DNA of 64,000 nt from Ruminococcus sp. YE282 (GTDB lineage Bacteria > Bacillota > Clostridia > Oscillospirales > Acutalibacteraceae), in contig FMUV01000001.1 of NCBI GenBank assembly GCA_900101355.1, positions 62,001-126,000 of the forward strand, written 5' to 3'. A program made the translations under genes and the position numbers. The notes below the pieces were generated by a model, which saw only the letters and a program-made list of their open reading frames with translations, did no database searches and was not told the origin of the DNA. Positions 19,247-27,293 of the stretch are shown piece by piece. How positions within the stretch are numbered: position 1 is the stretch's first letter; each line of letters opens with the position of its first letter.

Positions 19247-20158
19247 TCACCTCTTTTGCAGTTTATTTAAAATAGAATTTATGTCTTCTTCTTTTGCAAG
19301 CGTATCTGAAAAAGCCGTTGCTATTCCGCAGGCACTTGCAAGGTCGAGCGCATATTTGTAATCGGCAGTTTTTTCATATCCTGCCAAAAATCCCGCTACC
19401 ATTGAATCTCCTGCGCCGACAGTGAATTTTGTTTTTCCTTCAACAATTCCTTGCGTGTGTATGTTGCCGTATTCGTCAACCAGAATAGCTCCGTCTTTTC
19501 CCAGCGAAACAAGTACGTTTTGCGCTCCCGTATTACGGAGTTTTAAAGCGTATTTTTCTATTTCAGAATTATCATTGATTTCTACGTTGAAAATTTCAGA
19601 AAGCTCCTGCTTGTTTGGTTTTACCAAAAACGGTCTGTATTTTAATGTATTGGTTAAAAGTGTCTTTGAGGCGTCAACAACCGTCCTGATGTTTTTATCC
19701 GAAACAGTACGAAGTATTTCGGCATAGATGTTATAATCCATCATTTTCGGAACGCTTCCGGCAAGTACCAAAGTATCACCGTCGTTTATTAAGCTGATTT
19801 TTTGCATCAGAGTTTTAAGCTCTTCTGTATTGGGAGCTTGTCCGGGAGCGTTGATTTCGGTTTCTTTGCTTGAACTGATTTTTATATTTATTCGAGAACA
19901 ACCGTTTTTCAGTTTGATAAAATCGGGTGTAATATTATTATCGGAGATTCCGCTTTTTATTGCATCGCCTGTAAATCCTGCGATAAATCCCAGGGCAACG
20001 CTTTTAATTCCAAGCTGAGAGAGTACGGCAGAAACGTTTATGCCTTTTCCGCCGAAATGAAAGCTTTGAGAAACGGCACGGTTGGTTGAACCGTATATAA
20101 GATTGTCAACATTTACAATGCAGTCAATTGACGGATTGAGCGTTACGGTATAAATCAA
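19247..20158 (-). CDS. fruK: 1-phosphofructokinase
   Basis: PfkB-family kinase converting fructose 1-phosphate to fructose 1,6-bisphosphate; 303 residues. It has N-terminal IYTVTLNPSIDC, FHFGGKGINVS (substrate-side signature), LAGSVP and the catalytic FTVGAGDSMVAGFLAGY with the base Asp. The start is TTG at 20158 with GGGAGGG upstream; a longer version adds residues encoded by the SD region. It is first gene of the fruK-fruA-ptsH-ptsI operon and the only one besides ptsH that is intact. Confidence 0.93.
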   Translation of the reverse strand: MIYTVTLNPSIDCIVNVDNLIYGSTNRAVSQSFHFGGKGINVSAVLSQLGIKSVALGFIAGFTGDAIKSGISDNNITPDFIKLKNGCSRINIKISSSKETEINAPGQAPNTEELKTLMQKISLINDGDTLVLAGSVPKMMDYNIYAEILRTVSDKNIRTVVDASKTLLTNTLKYRPFLVKPNKQELSEIFNVEINDNSEIEKYALKLRNTGAQNVLVSLGKDGAILVDEYGNIHTQGIVEGKTKFTVGAGDSMVAGFLAGYEKTADYKYALDLASACGIATAFSDTLAKEEDINSILNKLQKR

Positions 20159-20182
20159 GTGCTTCCCTCCCAACAGCAAATA

Positions 20183-20234
20183 TTAAGTATATAAATATAT
20201 ACTTAAATTATAACATGCAATTTGTCAAAGTAAA
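20183..20234 (-). promoter_or_regulatory. fru operon promoter and palindromic operator
   Basis: Minus-strand TTTACT (20234-20229), 16-base spacer, TATAAT (20212-20207). A perfect palindrome with 11-bp arms, TTAAGTATATA/TATATACTTAA (20183-20206), sits just downstream of the -10 and covers the start of transcription. This is the position of a repressor site, as for DeoR/FruR-type regulators; no regulator gene is next to it. Confidence 0.7.
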
Positions 20235-20290
20235 GTGTTTTAATTTATTAACAGACTAATCTGTCGTAATTATAAAACAGTCATAAATAT

Positions 20291-20323
20291 AAGGGGCTAA
20301 CCGATGAAATCAGCCAACCCCTT
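20291..20323. terminator. Terminator between collagen-like gene and fru promoter
   Basis: GGGGCTAACCGAT...ATCAGCCAACCCC, arms imperfect, followed on the plus strand by TTTATG and on the minus strand by TTATATTTAT. It most likely ends the collagen-like transcript. Confidence 0.5.
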
Positions 20324-20339
20324 TATGCTCTGAAAAATT

Positions 20340-20471
20340 TTATAAGTTCATCAAGTGGTTATATTCTGTCGGAACATCGTAATATACGTTATATTCGCTC
20401 CATTGTATCCAAACAGAAGTTCTTGCGCCGCCGTTTGAAATAAACGAGTGTATTTCGCATAAGGACCATAA
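20340..20471 (-). other. In-frame coding-like stretch after the collagen stop
   Basis: Directly after the TAA of the collagen-like gene the same frame stays open for 43 codons and encodes GGARTSVWIQWSEYNVYYDV before TAA. Aromatic-rich and protein-like in look, it may be a lost C-terminal extension or chance. Confidence 0.25.
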
Positions 20472-21728
20472 TTATGTAGTAGGGTCCTGCTGGCGTATTT
20501 TCATGCTGTGTTCTTCTTGCGACTGACTGTAAACAAGATCGTCAAGTACTGTACGTGAGGAAATGGTTCTGTTGTCCAGAGTCAGCACTTCAATTGTTCT
20601 GCCGCCATAAATGGTTGTTCTTCGTATATCCGTAAGAATCGGGGTGGCTGTATCTTTAGGAGCAACGCTGATTCTTAAGGAAGTGGTTGAGGTGTTTTGA
20701 TAAGTCAATATCAAATTTTTAAGAGGTATTGAAAGTGTACTGCCGGTTGCTGAAGGGTTAATGTGATATTCAGTAAGCGGTGCAATAAGGTTTGGGGTGG
20801 TTATATTCTGTGTTGATGTTTTAAAGTTAACCTTATAGCTGAGAGGTGTGTTTTCGGCAACTGTAATTACAGGCGTTTCTCCCTGTTCGCCCTGTGGTCC
20901 TACATCGCCCTTTTCACCTTGAATACCCTGTATTCCTTGTTCACCTTGCAGACCTGTTTCGCCCCTTTCGCCTTGAGGTCCGATGTCACCTTTATCTCCT
21001 TTTTCTCCCTGTGGGCCAATGTCACCTTTTTCTCCTTGTGGTCCGGTGTCACCTTTATCTCCTTTTTCTCCCTGAGGACCGATATCGCCTTTGTCACCTT
21101 TAGGGCCTTGCTCACCTTGTGGTCCAATGTCGCCCTTTTCGTCCTGAACGCCTTGGATACCCTGCTCGCCTTGAGGTCCGGTATCACCTTTATCTCCTTT
21201 TTCGCCCCGAGGACCGGGACAACCCGAGTCGCCTTGTATACCTTGTGGACCTGTTTCACCCTGCGACCCTTGTTCACCGACAGGACCCTGTTCTCCGGCA
21301 GGACCGCGCGCACCCTGCTCACCGCGTTCTCCTTTAGGCCCTATTGGACCACGAGGACCAACATCGCCCTTAGGGCCAATCGGACCCCTATCGCCCTTAG
21401 GACCTATCGGTCCCGGATTTCCCTGTATTCCTTGTATTCCCATCACACCGGGATCGCCTTTAGGACCTGCTTCGCCTCTGACACCCTGAGGTCCGCGGTA
21501 TCCCATAGGTCCCATCGGTCCACGAGGACCAACCGGACCCTGACATCCTGTTTCGCCTTTAATTCCTCTTGGACCCATAGGTCCCTGTTCGCCTCTCGGT
21601 CCTTGCTCGCCTTTAGGACCTTCAGGACCCATAGGCCCCTGTATAGTTACATATGTGTTGCTTTCGCCCGAGTTTCAGCAACAGTGTCTGTTAGTTTTCG
21701 TATAATCATTTGGGTCATAACAATTCAT
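20472..21728 (-). pseudogene. Collagen-like (Gly-X-Y repeat) protein with an early in-frame TGA
   Basis: About 280 residues of Gly-X-Y triplets (GPQGEKGDKGD type) followed by a non-repetitive C-terminal domain of about 130 residues, as in BclA-like spore or surface proteins. The best start is ATG at 21728 with GGAG about 10 bases upstream, giving MNCYDPNDYTKTNRHCC and then TGA at 21677-21675; the same frame then continues NSGESNTYVTIQGPMGPEG. The first internal Met (21632) has no SD site. Thus the gene is probably broken or read through. The repeats are internally very similar at the DNA level and could slip. Confidence 0.75.
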
Positions 21729-21734
21729 TTTAAA

Positions 21735-22241
21735 ATCTCCCTATTTAAATATTCTGTTTGAATTTTTATAATCGTTTTTAACCATTAATACAATTCGGTT
21801 TTGTATATAGATGTCTGCATAATCATTTTATGCAGGAAAATAAAAAATGAAACTAATAGGGAGGATAAATCGACAAAGTTTTTAATTTGGGTTGCAATTT
21901 TATATACATAAAAGTCGGAGATTGATTTTAACATTTGTGTGCAATACTTGATACGTATTTACTCAAGATTATAGTTTACAAACTGTCAAGTAAAATTAAT
22001 AAACGACTTACCATTGATACGGTTAAACTTTAACCTTTTTATTAGTTATATTGTTTACTCTGCTTTTTGTCTTTTTTATGTAGTATTGGTCAAATTCGTC
22101 CACTGCTATTTCTCATTTTTGCGATTGTAATGCTCCATTTGCAGATTTTCAGAAATAAAAATATCTTACGGCGATGTTTGACAACGAATACCTGAAATAT
22201 AAAGTCACGTATCCCGTTATCACAGAAATTTAAAAAAAGTC
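21735..22241. other. Intergenic region, collagen-like gene to tetR
   Basis: About 500 bp, AT-rich. It holds an 8-bp inverted repeat CTGCATAA/TTATGCAG (21815-21835) upstream of the collagen-like gene and GGTTAAACTTTAACC followed by TTTTT (22021-22040), a possible weak terminator. No gene seen. Confidence 0.4.
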
Positions 22242-22291
22242 TTGACAAGTAACCAATCGGTTACTATAATGATGAGTAACCGAACGGTTAC
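22242..22291 (+). promoter_or_regulatory. tetR promoter with two TetR-type operators
   Basis: TTGACA (22242-22247), 17-base spacer, TATAAT (22265-22270). Two inverted repeats of the form GTAACC-N4-GGTTAC lie at 22249-22264, filling the spacer, and 22276-22291, across the start of transcription, 27 bp apart centre to centre. This strongly suggests autorepression by the adjacent TetR protein. Confidence 0.85.
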
Positions 22292-22312
22292 ATACAATTA
22301 AGGAGTGAATAT

Positions 22313-22942
22313 ATGGCAGGAAATACAAAGGAACGAATTTTAGAAATCGCACTTGAGCTGTTTGCACAGAGTGGTTACTTGGGAACTTCCATGAGCGATA
22401 TTGCAAAGCAGCTTGGAATCACAAAGGGTGCTTTGTATAAGCACTATACAAGCAAGCAGAAAATATTGGATAGCATTGTGGAGCGGATGAACAAGATGGA
22501 CTATGAACGTGCTGAAAAATATGAAATGCCTGAAACGGAACCGGACGGCTTTGCAGAAGCCTATATGCACACGCCAATCGGAAAAATTAGAGCATACAGT
22601 ATGGCACAATTTGACCATTGGACGAAAGAACGTTTTTCTGCAAACTTTCGAAAAATGTTGACGCTTGAGCAATACCGAGATCCAAAGCTTGCACAGCTTT
22701 ATCATGATTATCTTGCTACCGGCCCTACCGAGTATATGGCAGCGATTTTCCGAAAGCTGACTGATTCCGATGAGTCGGCAATGCAGCTTGCTTTGGAATT
22801 TTACGGACCGATGTTCCTGCTTTACAGTATTTATGACGGAGCAGAGAAAAAGGAAGCCGTTGCCTTGCTGCTTAACGCCCATATTGACCGTTTTATTGCC
22901 AAGATTGAATCCGGGTACAGAAAGTCAGGAACAACATTATGA
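22313..22942 (+). CDS. TetR/AcrR-family regulator 1
   Basis: 209 residues. The N-terminal helix-turn-helix reads MSDIAKQLGITKGALYKHYTSK; the C-terminal ligand domain is not recognisable beyond the family. SD AAGGAG is before the ATG. It likely represses its own operon through the two GTAACC palindromes. Its stop overlaps the next gene by 4 bp (ATGA). It is paralogous in layout to the regulator at 25159, both containing an EQYRDPKLAQLY/EQFRSPKLAKLY segment. Confidence 0.9.
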   Translation: MAGNTKERILEIALELFAQSGYLGTSMSDIAKQLGITKGALYKHYTSKQKILDSIVERMNKMDYERAEKYEMPETEPDGFAEAYMHTPIGKIRAYSMAQFDHWTKERFSANFRKMLTLEQYRDPKLAQLYHDYLATGPTEYMAAIFRKLTDSDESAMQLALEFYGPMFLLYSIYDGAEKKEAVALLLNAHIDRFIAKIESGYRKSGTTL

Positions 22943-23133
22943 AAGATAGTTTAGAAGAAAAACAATGGGTTTTATGCCCGATATGCGGAGCAAAAACGCG
23001 CTTGCAGCTCTTACCTGAAACAGAGCTGAAATCATTTCCGCTGTTTTGTCCCAAATGTAAACACGAGAGCATTATCAACGCCAAAAATTTTATTGTTGAA
23101 ACCAGACAGCCGGACGCTAAGACGCAGTGCTGA
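22939..23133 (+). CDS. Cysteine-rich KTR protein 1
   Basis: 64 residues with [21 protein letters not shown] and a C-terminal PDAKTQC, the features of the Cys_rich_KTR family, probably binding one zinc through two CxxC pairs. These proteins commonly follow TetR genes on Firmicutes accessory elements. Role unknown. A near copy is at 25803. Confidence 0.85.
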   Translation: MKDSLEEKQWVLCPICGAKTRLQLLPETELKSFPLFCPKCKHESIINAKNFIVETRQPDAKTQC

Positions 23134-23177
23134 TCGCAAAGCCGATCATGCGCTGAGTTTTGTTTTTTGAAAAGAGG
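23127..23177 (+). terminator. Terminator after KTR protein 1
   Basis: Stem CAGTGCTGATCG/CGATCATGCGCTG with mismatches, followed by TTTTGTTTTTT. It overlaps the last codons of the KTR gene, as in the second cassette. Confidence 0.6.
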
Positions 23178-23182
23178 ATTTT

Positions 23183-23689
23183 ATGAACGCAATTATTTAC
23201 ACCAGCAATAGCGGCAGCACAAAGCACTATGCAAGGCTGCTGGCTTATGAAACAGGGCTTCCTGTATACTCTCTTGCCGAGGCAAAGAAAAAAGTATTTT
23301 ACGGAGCAGAGATTATCTATTTGGGTTGGATCATGGCAGGCTCTGTTAAGGGGTATGCCACCGCAACCAAGCGATACAAAGTATGTGCCGTCTGCGGTGT
23401 CGGAATGGGACAGAACGGTGCACAGACTGACAGCGTGAGAAAAAAGACATCTGTTCCCGCAAATATCCCGCTATTCACCATACAGGGCAACTTTGATGTG
23501 AAAAAGCTGCATGGAATTTACCGCCTTATGATGGAGATTATGGTAAAAACGGCAGGCAAGAGTCTTGCTGCCAAGAAAGATCGCACGCCTGAGGAGGACG
23601 ATATGCTTAATATGATGCTCCACGACGGCGAACGGATAAAATCAGAAAATTTAAAGGCTGTGCTGACTTGGTATAACGCACAGAAATAA
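23183..23689 (+). CDS. Flavodoxin-domain protein
   Basis: 168 residues. The N-terminal IIYTSNSGSTKHYARLLA is a flavodoxin phosphate-binding loop of the T/S-x-S-G-x-T type; the middle YLGWIMAGSVKGY resembles protoporphyrinogen-dehydrogenase-like flavodoxins. It probably binds FMN and transfers electrons, partner unknown. SD AGAGGA before the ATG. It lies in a run with zinc-ribbon and membrane genes on the same strand. Confidence 0.8.
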   Translation: MNAIIYTSNSGSTKHYARLLAYETGLPVYSLAEAKKKVFYGAEIIYLGWIMAGSVKGYATATKRYKVCAVCGVGMGQNGAQTDSVRKKTSVPANIPLFTIQGNFDVKKLHGIYRLMMEIMVKTAGKSLAAKKDRTPEEDDMLNMMLHDGERIKSENLKAVLTWYNAQK

Positions 23690-23706
23690 GAATGGAGGAG
23701 TTTATT

Positions 23707-23922
23707 ATGATGTGTCCTAAATGTGGAAAAGAAATGAGAAATGGGTATCTTTTTTGCAGTAAAGACGGAGCCTTAAGCTTTGCAAATGAGGTGCCGAGCC
23801 CTTTTGAAAACGCCAAAAACGCAGAAGGGTTTGTAAAGCTTACAGAGCCGAAGGTAGGGGGCAGAACAAGCGTAGAAGCTTGCTGCTGTGATATGTGCAA
23901 AACAATCATCATTCAGTATTGA
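23707..23922 (+). CDS. Small zinc-ribbon protein
   Basis: 71 residues. N-terminal CPKCGKEM and C-terminal CCCDMCKTIII form two putative metal-binding knuckles. Start ATG 23707 is favoured because GGAGGAG lies 6 bases before it; the earlier ATG at 23692 overlaps that site. Function unknown. Confidence 0.65.
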   Translation: MMCPKCGKEMRNGYLFCSKDGALSFANEVPSPFENAKNAEGFVKLTEPKVGGRTSVEACCCDMCKTIIIQY

Positions 23923-23936
23923 TTGGGGATATTAAA

Positions 23937-24347
23937 ATGAGACTATATTTTGGAAATGCCGTGACAACGGTTACCACACTTATGATTTTTTTCCTGTTGG
24001 GTTTTATAGGTTATTCGGTTTTTAATCGTGCGAATATTCAGTATTGGGGGCGCAGAAGTGTCATTCTGCTGATTTTCGGACTCGTGATTTGTTGTTTTGC
24101 TGCGGCACGTGATGGGTTAGACAAGACAATACAGAACGCTATTGACGGAAGTTGTGCGCCGGGAATTTTTTCACTTATCAGTGTTCCTACCATCGTAGGT
24201 TGCGTCGGAGCAGTGCTGATAATCGTTGCTGCCATCGCTACGCCTATCGCCAAAACTCAGCACTCACGCGAAGTTTGGTTCTATGTGATGTCAGGAGGCG
24301 CGGTACTGAAAATTGTGACGATGGAGATTTCAAGAGTTATTTTCTAA
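23937..24347 (+). CDS. Small integral membrane protein
   Basis: 136 residues with about three to four hydrophobic segments (TLMIFFLLGFIGYSVF, VILLIFGLVICCFAAA, VPTIVGCVGAVLIIVAAIA). TTGGGGAT precedes the ATG. No family recognised. It ends 20 bp before the broken gene at 24368 and may be in the same transcript. Confidence 0.55.
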   Translation: MRLYFGNAVTTVTTLMIFFLLGFIGYSVFNRANIQYWGRRSVILLIFGLVICCFAAARDGLDKTIQNAIDGSCAPGIFSLISVPTIVGCVGAVLIIVAAIATPIAKTQHSREVWFYVMSGGAVLKIVTMEISRVIF

Positions 24348-24367
24348 AACAGTGAGGGTGTGAATAT

Positions 24368-24835
24368 ATGCCGCAAATGAGCAGAGGCGGAAAATTTATT
24401 TTCGGAGCGTCAATAATACGACCTGATGGACTTGTATAGTTTCCGCCCTGGGCTGTGGAGGAGTACAGTATCACTTCGGAAGGAAAGGTATACTTGTTTA
24501 CCGGGAGTAAGAGTACGGGCGGTTTTTGCGTGACACAGAGGGGGCTGCTTCTGCCTTCAAAGCTGGGACATATTCTAACCGAAATTCCAAAACTTTTGCG
24601 ACATGAGTCCCCTGCAGGTACATTTATCTCTTACAAAGGACGAGCGTATTGCTGGACGATCGTCACATAAGCAGGTGAAATCAGATTGTCGGAAAAAATG
24701 ATGACATTTCTACATCTTGAGCCTGGAATGCGGTTACTCTCTATACGCAGCAGCAACATTGCCTTTACTATGGGCTCAAAGGGTCCGCTTTTAGAAAAGG
24801 CAAAGTACTTTGACGGCGATATTCCGCTGTTTTGA
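24368..24835 (+). pseudogene. AbrB-like small regulator, broken by two in-frame stops
   Basis: A 156-codon frame from ATG to TGA with a TAG at codon 24 and a TAA at codon 101, all in the same frame. Pieces read RGGKFIFGASIIRPDGLV, then FPPWAVEEYSITSEGKVYLF, SKSTGGFCVTQRG and YKGRAYCWTIV, then LSEKMMTFLHLEPGM and SSNIAFTMGSKGPLLEKA. The N-terminal part has a swapped-hairpin AbrB-like look (a recognition from memory). CAG-to-TAG and CAA-to-TAA changes would explain the stops. Confidence 0.65.
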
Positions 24836-25095
24836 AATCAAAAGAATAAATACATGAGAGGTCATCCTATAATCGGAAAAAACGTATATGGTAAAGCAAG
24901 TTACGTGGTTGATTCAGGTCTTCTTTTCGTTGCAAAAGTACTAATTGTATCAATAAAATTTTGAAGTGGTGCTATTCTCAAAGAGTTAATATTGGTGGCA
25001 ATAAAAGCACTATATCTATACTGAAATACAGGTGCGTTTTCAGGAAAATAGGTTCATAGAGACTGCGAGCTGAAAGAACATTGCAGCGTATTATC
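24836..25095. other. Intergenic, no gene seen
   Basis: About 260 bp between the broken gene and the second TetR promoter. Short coding-like pieces exist but none has a start, SD and length that I can support. Confidence 0.35.
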
Positions 25096-25144
25096 TTGAC
25101 ATTCTGAAAATAATGATTATAATATAACTAACGAACGTTAGTTA
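25096..25144 (+). promoter_or_regulatory. Second tetR promoter with operator
   Basis: TTGACA (25096-25101), 16-base spacer, TATAAT (25118-25123), then a palindrome with 9-bp arms, TAACTAACG/CGTTAGTTA (25125-25144), at the start of transcription. The operator differs from the GTAACC sites of the first cassette, so the two regulators likely have distinct specificity. Confidence 0.8.
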
Positions 25145-25158
25145 GCAAGGTGACGGAA

Positions 25159-25806
25159 ATGAAGCAGGAAGATACAAAGCAGAAAATTCTCAATAAGGCG
25201 CTGGAACTGTTTTCCTCACAGGGGTACGATTCTGTCAGCGTAAGTGAGATTGCCAAGGCGGTAGGTATCAAAGCACCTTCACTTTACAATCATTTTCCGA
25301 GCAAACAGGCAATTTTTGATGCTATTGTGGAATCTACTGCGGCACAGTATGAAGCAGATACCGATAGAATTGATATTCATGTACAAAACGCTAAACAGGA
25401 TATTCCTGTTTTTGCAGAGATAACCGAAGATACTCTTTTTGAAAAAGTTCGTCAAATTTTCGAGTATTCTCTCCATAACGAAACTATCCGTCAATTTCGC
25501 CGTATGATGACTATTGAACAGTTCCGTTCTCCAAAACTGGCAAAGTTGTACACATGGCGTTATGTAAATCGTGTGCTTGACTACCACGCAGACATTTTTC
25601 GAGCATTAATTGCAGCCAACGAGATTTGTGCGGAGGACCCTCAAGCTCTTGCGATGATGTATGTTGCACCTGTACTGACGCTCATCGGCGTGTGTGACCG
25701 TCAACCGGAAAGAGAAAGCGAATGTTTGGAAAAGCTTAGGCAGCATGTGCGGATTTTTTTTCGCATGGTTCATAGCGGCGTCCCGAAAAGCGGTGGCAAT
25801 CAATGA
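25159..25806 (+). CDS. TetR/AcrR-family regulator 2
   Basis: 215 residues with helix-turn-helix VSEIAKAVGIKAPSLYNHFPSK. ATG 25159 has AAGGTGA upstream; a GTG at 25150 is less well placed. The C-terminal half differs from regulator 1 but keeps the EQFRSPKLAKLY segment. It overlaps the KTR gene by 4 bp, the same arrangement as cassette 1. Confidence 0.9.
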   Translation: MKQEDTKQKILNKALELFSSQGYDSVSVSEIAKAVGIKAPSLYNHFPSKQAIFDAIVESTAAQYEADTDRIDIHVQNAKQDIPVFAEITEDTLFEKVRQIFEYSLHNETIRQFRRMMTIEQFRSPKLAKLYTWRYVNRVLDYHADIFRALIAANEICAEDPQALAMMYVAPVLTLIGVCDRQPERESECLEKLRQHVRIFFRMVHSGVPKSGGNQ

Positions 25807-25994
25807 GCACATTTGATGAGAAATGGGTGCTTTGTCCTATATGCGGCGCAAAAACACGGTTGCGATTACTGCAAAGGACGGTATTGCTTCACTTTCCCTT
25901 GTTCTGCCCGAAGTGCAGAAAAGAGAGTATTATCAATGCACAGAATTTTCAAATAGAAATTATAGATCAGCCAGACGCAAAGACACAGTGCTGA
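25803..25994 (+). CDS. Cysteine-rich KTR protein 2
   Basis: 63 residues, closely similar to the protein at 22939: [42 protein letters not shown]. Two CxxC pairs suggest zinc binding. Function unknown. The ATGA overlap with tetR 2 implies coupled translation. Confidence 0.85.
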   Translation: MSTFDEKWVLCPICGAKTRLRLLQRTVLLHFPLFCPKCRKESIINAQNFQIEIIDQPDAKTQC

Positions 25995-26033
25995 CCGCAG
26001 TTTATGCGGTCGTGCACTGCGCTTTTTTTAGGA
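25987..26033 (+). terminator. Terminator or attenuator after KTR protein 2
   Basis: Stem AGTGCTGACCGCA/TGCGGTCGTGCACT with GTTTA loop, then CGCTTTTTTT. It separates the tetR-KTR pair from the membrane-ClpP gene, so those downstream genes may depend on readthrough. Confidence 0.75.
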
Positions 26034-26041
26034 GGAAAATC

Positions 26042-27283
26042 ATGAAAAAAACTTTGGTACAAAAGCTGGGGCTGTTGGGTGTTGTCAGCTTCCTTTCGTA
26101 CACGGCGGCGGTGATTTTTGCACCGCTTGCTTATCCGGGCTACAACTGGATGATGCAGGCTGTCAGCGATCTGAGCGCAGCCAACGCCCCATCATTGGCA
26201 CTGTGGAATCGGCTCAGCGCATTTTATAATGTATGTGAGGTTGTATGTGCAACCGTTGTTTGTATCGGCATACAAGGGCAGAAAACCAAGCTGCTCCGTT
26301 CGGGAATTTATCTGTTTGCTGTGATGGAGTGGATTTCGGCTGTCGGTTACAGAATGTTTCCTCTTTCAAGCAGCGGTTACGCCGGTACATTTCAGGATAT
26401 TATGCATATGGTTACCACTGTTGCCGTGGTGTTACTTTCCATTGTATCGCTCGTGTTGATTATCATTGCGGGAGTTAAGAGTAAGTCCTGTCGTTCATAC
26501 GGAATTTGCGCAGTAATTGCTCTTTTTATGATGCTTGTCGGCGCAATGGGTATGAAAATTGTGCCTACCGATTACTTTGGCTTTATTGAGCGATTTAGCG
26601 TATTTGCCGCTACGGGATTTAATGCAGCACTGGGTATTCACTTGTTTTGTATAAATCCAAAAGAAAATAAAGAAAATAAGGAGTTAATTAATATGAGTAT
26701 TATTCCATATGTTGTTGAACAGACCGGTCATGGAGAAAGAAACTTTGATATTTTTTCACGGCTGTTATCAGACCGCATTATCTTCCTTGGTGAGGAAGTG
26801 ACAAACACCTCCGCTGGTTCAATTATCGCACAGATGTTGTTTCTGGAAGCACAGGATTCGGACAGAGACATTCAGCTTTATATCAACAGTCCGGGTGGAT
26901 CGGTCTCAGCGGGATTTGCAATTTATGACACTATGCAGTACATCAAGTGCGATGTATCTACCATTTGCATTGGGTTAGCTGCAAGTTTCGGAGCATTTCT
27001 GTTGGCAGGCGGAGCAAAGGGCAAACGAATTGAACTTCCCAATGCCGAAATTATGATTCATCAGCCGTTGATAGGAGGAAACGTTGTACGCGGTCCTGTT
27101 ACGGATATTCAGATTGTGACTGAGCAAATGCTGAAAACCAAGCGGCGACTTACTCGTATTCTCTCCGAAAACACAGGACGATCAATCACGGAGATTGCCG
27201 CTGATACAGAACGTGATAATTATATGTCAGCCCGCGAGGCGCTTGCTTATGGGTTGATTGATAAAATTATTGAAAAGAGATAG
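26042..27283 (+). CDS. DUF998-like membrane domain fused in frame to a ClpP-type protease
   Basis: A single uninterrupted frame of 413 codons. Residues 1-215 form a DUF998-like protein with about six transmembrane helices and the [16 protein letters not shown] and RMFPLS segments of that family. With no stop between them, a complete ClpP follows from residue 218. Between them lies a Lys/Glu/Asn-rich linker and an internal SD AAGGAG at 26679-26684. Either a true fusion that would place ClpP at the membrane, or a membrane gene that lost its stop while ClpP is made from its own start. SD AGGAGG is before the first ATG. See the separate ClpP entry. Confidence 0.7.
   Translation: MKKTLVQKLGLLGVVSFLSYTAAVIFAPLAYPGYNWMMQAVSDLSAANAPSLALWNRLSAFYNVCEVVCATVVCIGIQGQKTKLLRSGIYLFAVMEWISAVGYRMFPLSSSGYAGTFQDIMHMVTTVAVVLLSIVSLVLIIIAGVKSKSCRSYGICAVIALFMMLVGAMGMKIVPTDYFGFIERFSVFAATGFNAALGIHLFCINPKENKENKELINMSIIPYVVEQTGHGERNFDIFSRLLSDRIIFLGEEVTNTSAGSIIAQMLFLEAQDSDRDIQLYINSPGGSVSAGFAIYDTMQYIKCDVSTICIGLAASFGAFLLAGGAKGKRIELPNAEIMIHQPLIGGNVVRGPVTDIQIVTEQMLKTKRRLTRILSENTGRSITEIAADTERDNYMSAREALAYGLIDKIIEKR
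26693..27283 (+). CDS. clpP: ClpP-family serine protease paralogue (internal start)
   Basis: 196 residues, normal ClpP length. The catalytic triad is present: Ser98 in [11 protein letters not shown], His123 in [10 protein letters not shown] and an Asp in the DTERDNYM segment. [11 protein letters not shown] is the oxyanion region. The ATG at 26693 has AAGGAG 8 bases upstream. Its position between transporter-like, acetyltransferase and TetR genes suggests an accessory paralogue rather than the housekeeping clpP, which usually sits near tig/clpX. The target and ATPase partner are unknown. Confidence 0.88.
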   Translation: MSIIPYVVEQTGHGERNFDIFSRLLSDRIIFLGEEVTNTSAGSIIAQMLFLEAQDSDRDIQLYINSPGGSVSAGFAIYDTMQYIKCDVSTICIGLAASFGAFLLAGGAKGKRIELPNAEIMIHQPLIGGNVVRGPVTDIQIVTEQMLKTKRRLTRILSENTGRSITEIAADTERDNYMSAREALAYGLIDKIIEKR

Positions 27284-27293
27284 GAGATAAACA

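Noticed and set aside
20919..21761. Long plus-strand ORF opposite the collagen-like gene
   Set aside because: It is the complement of the Gly-X-Y repeats and has the low-complexity pattern expected from that; no start site or family match.
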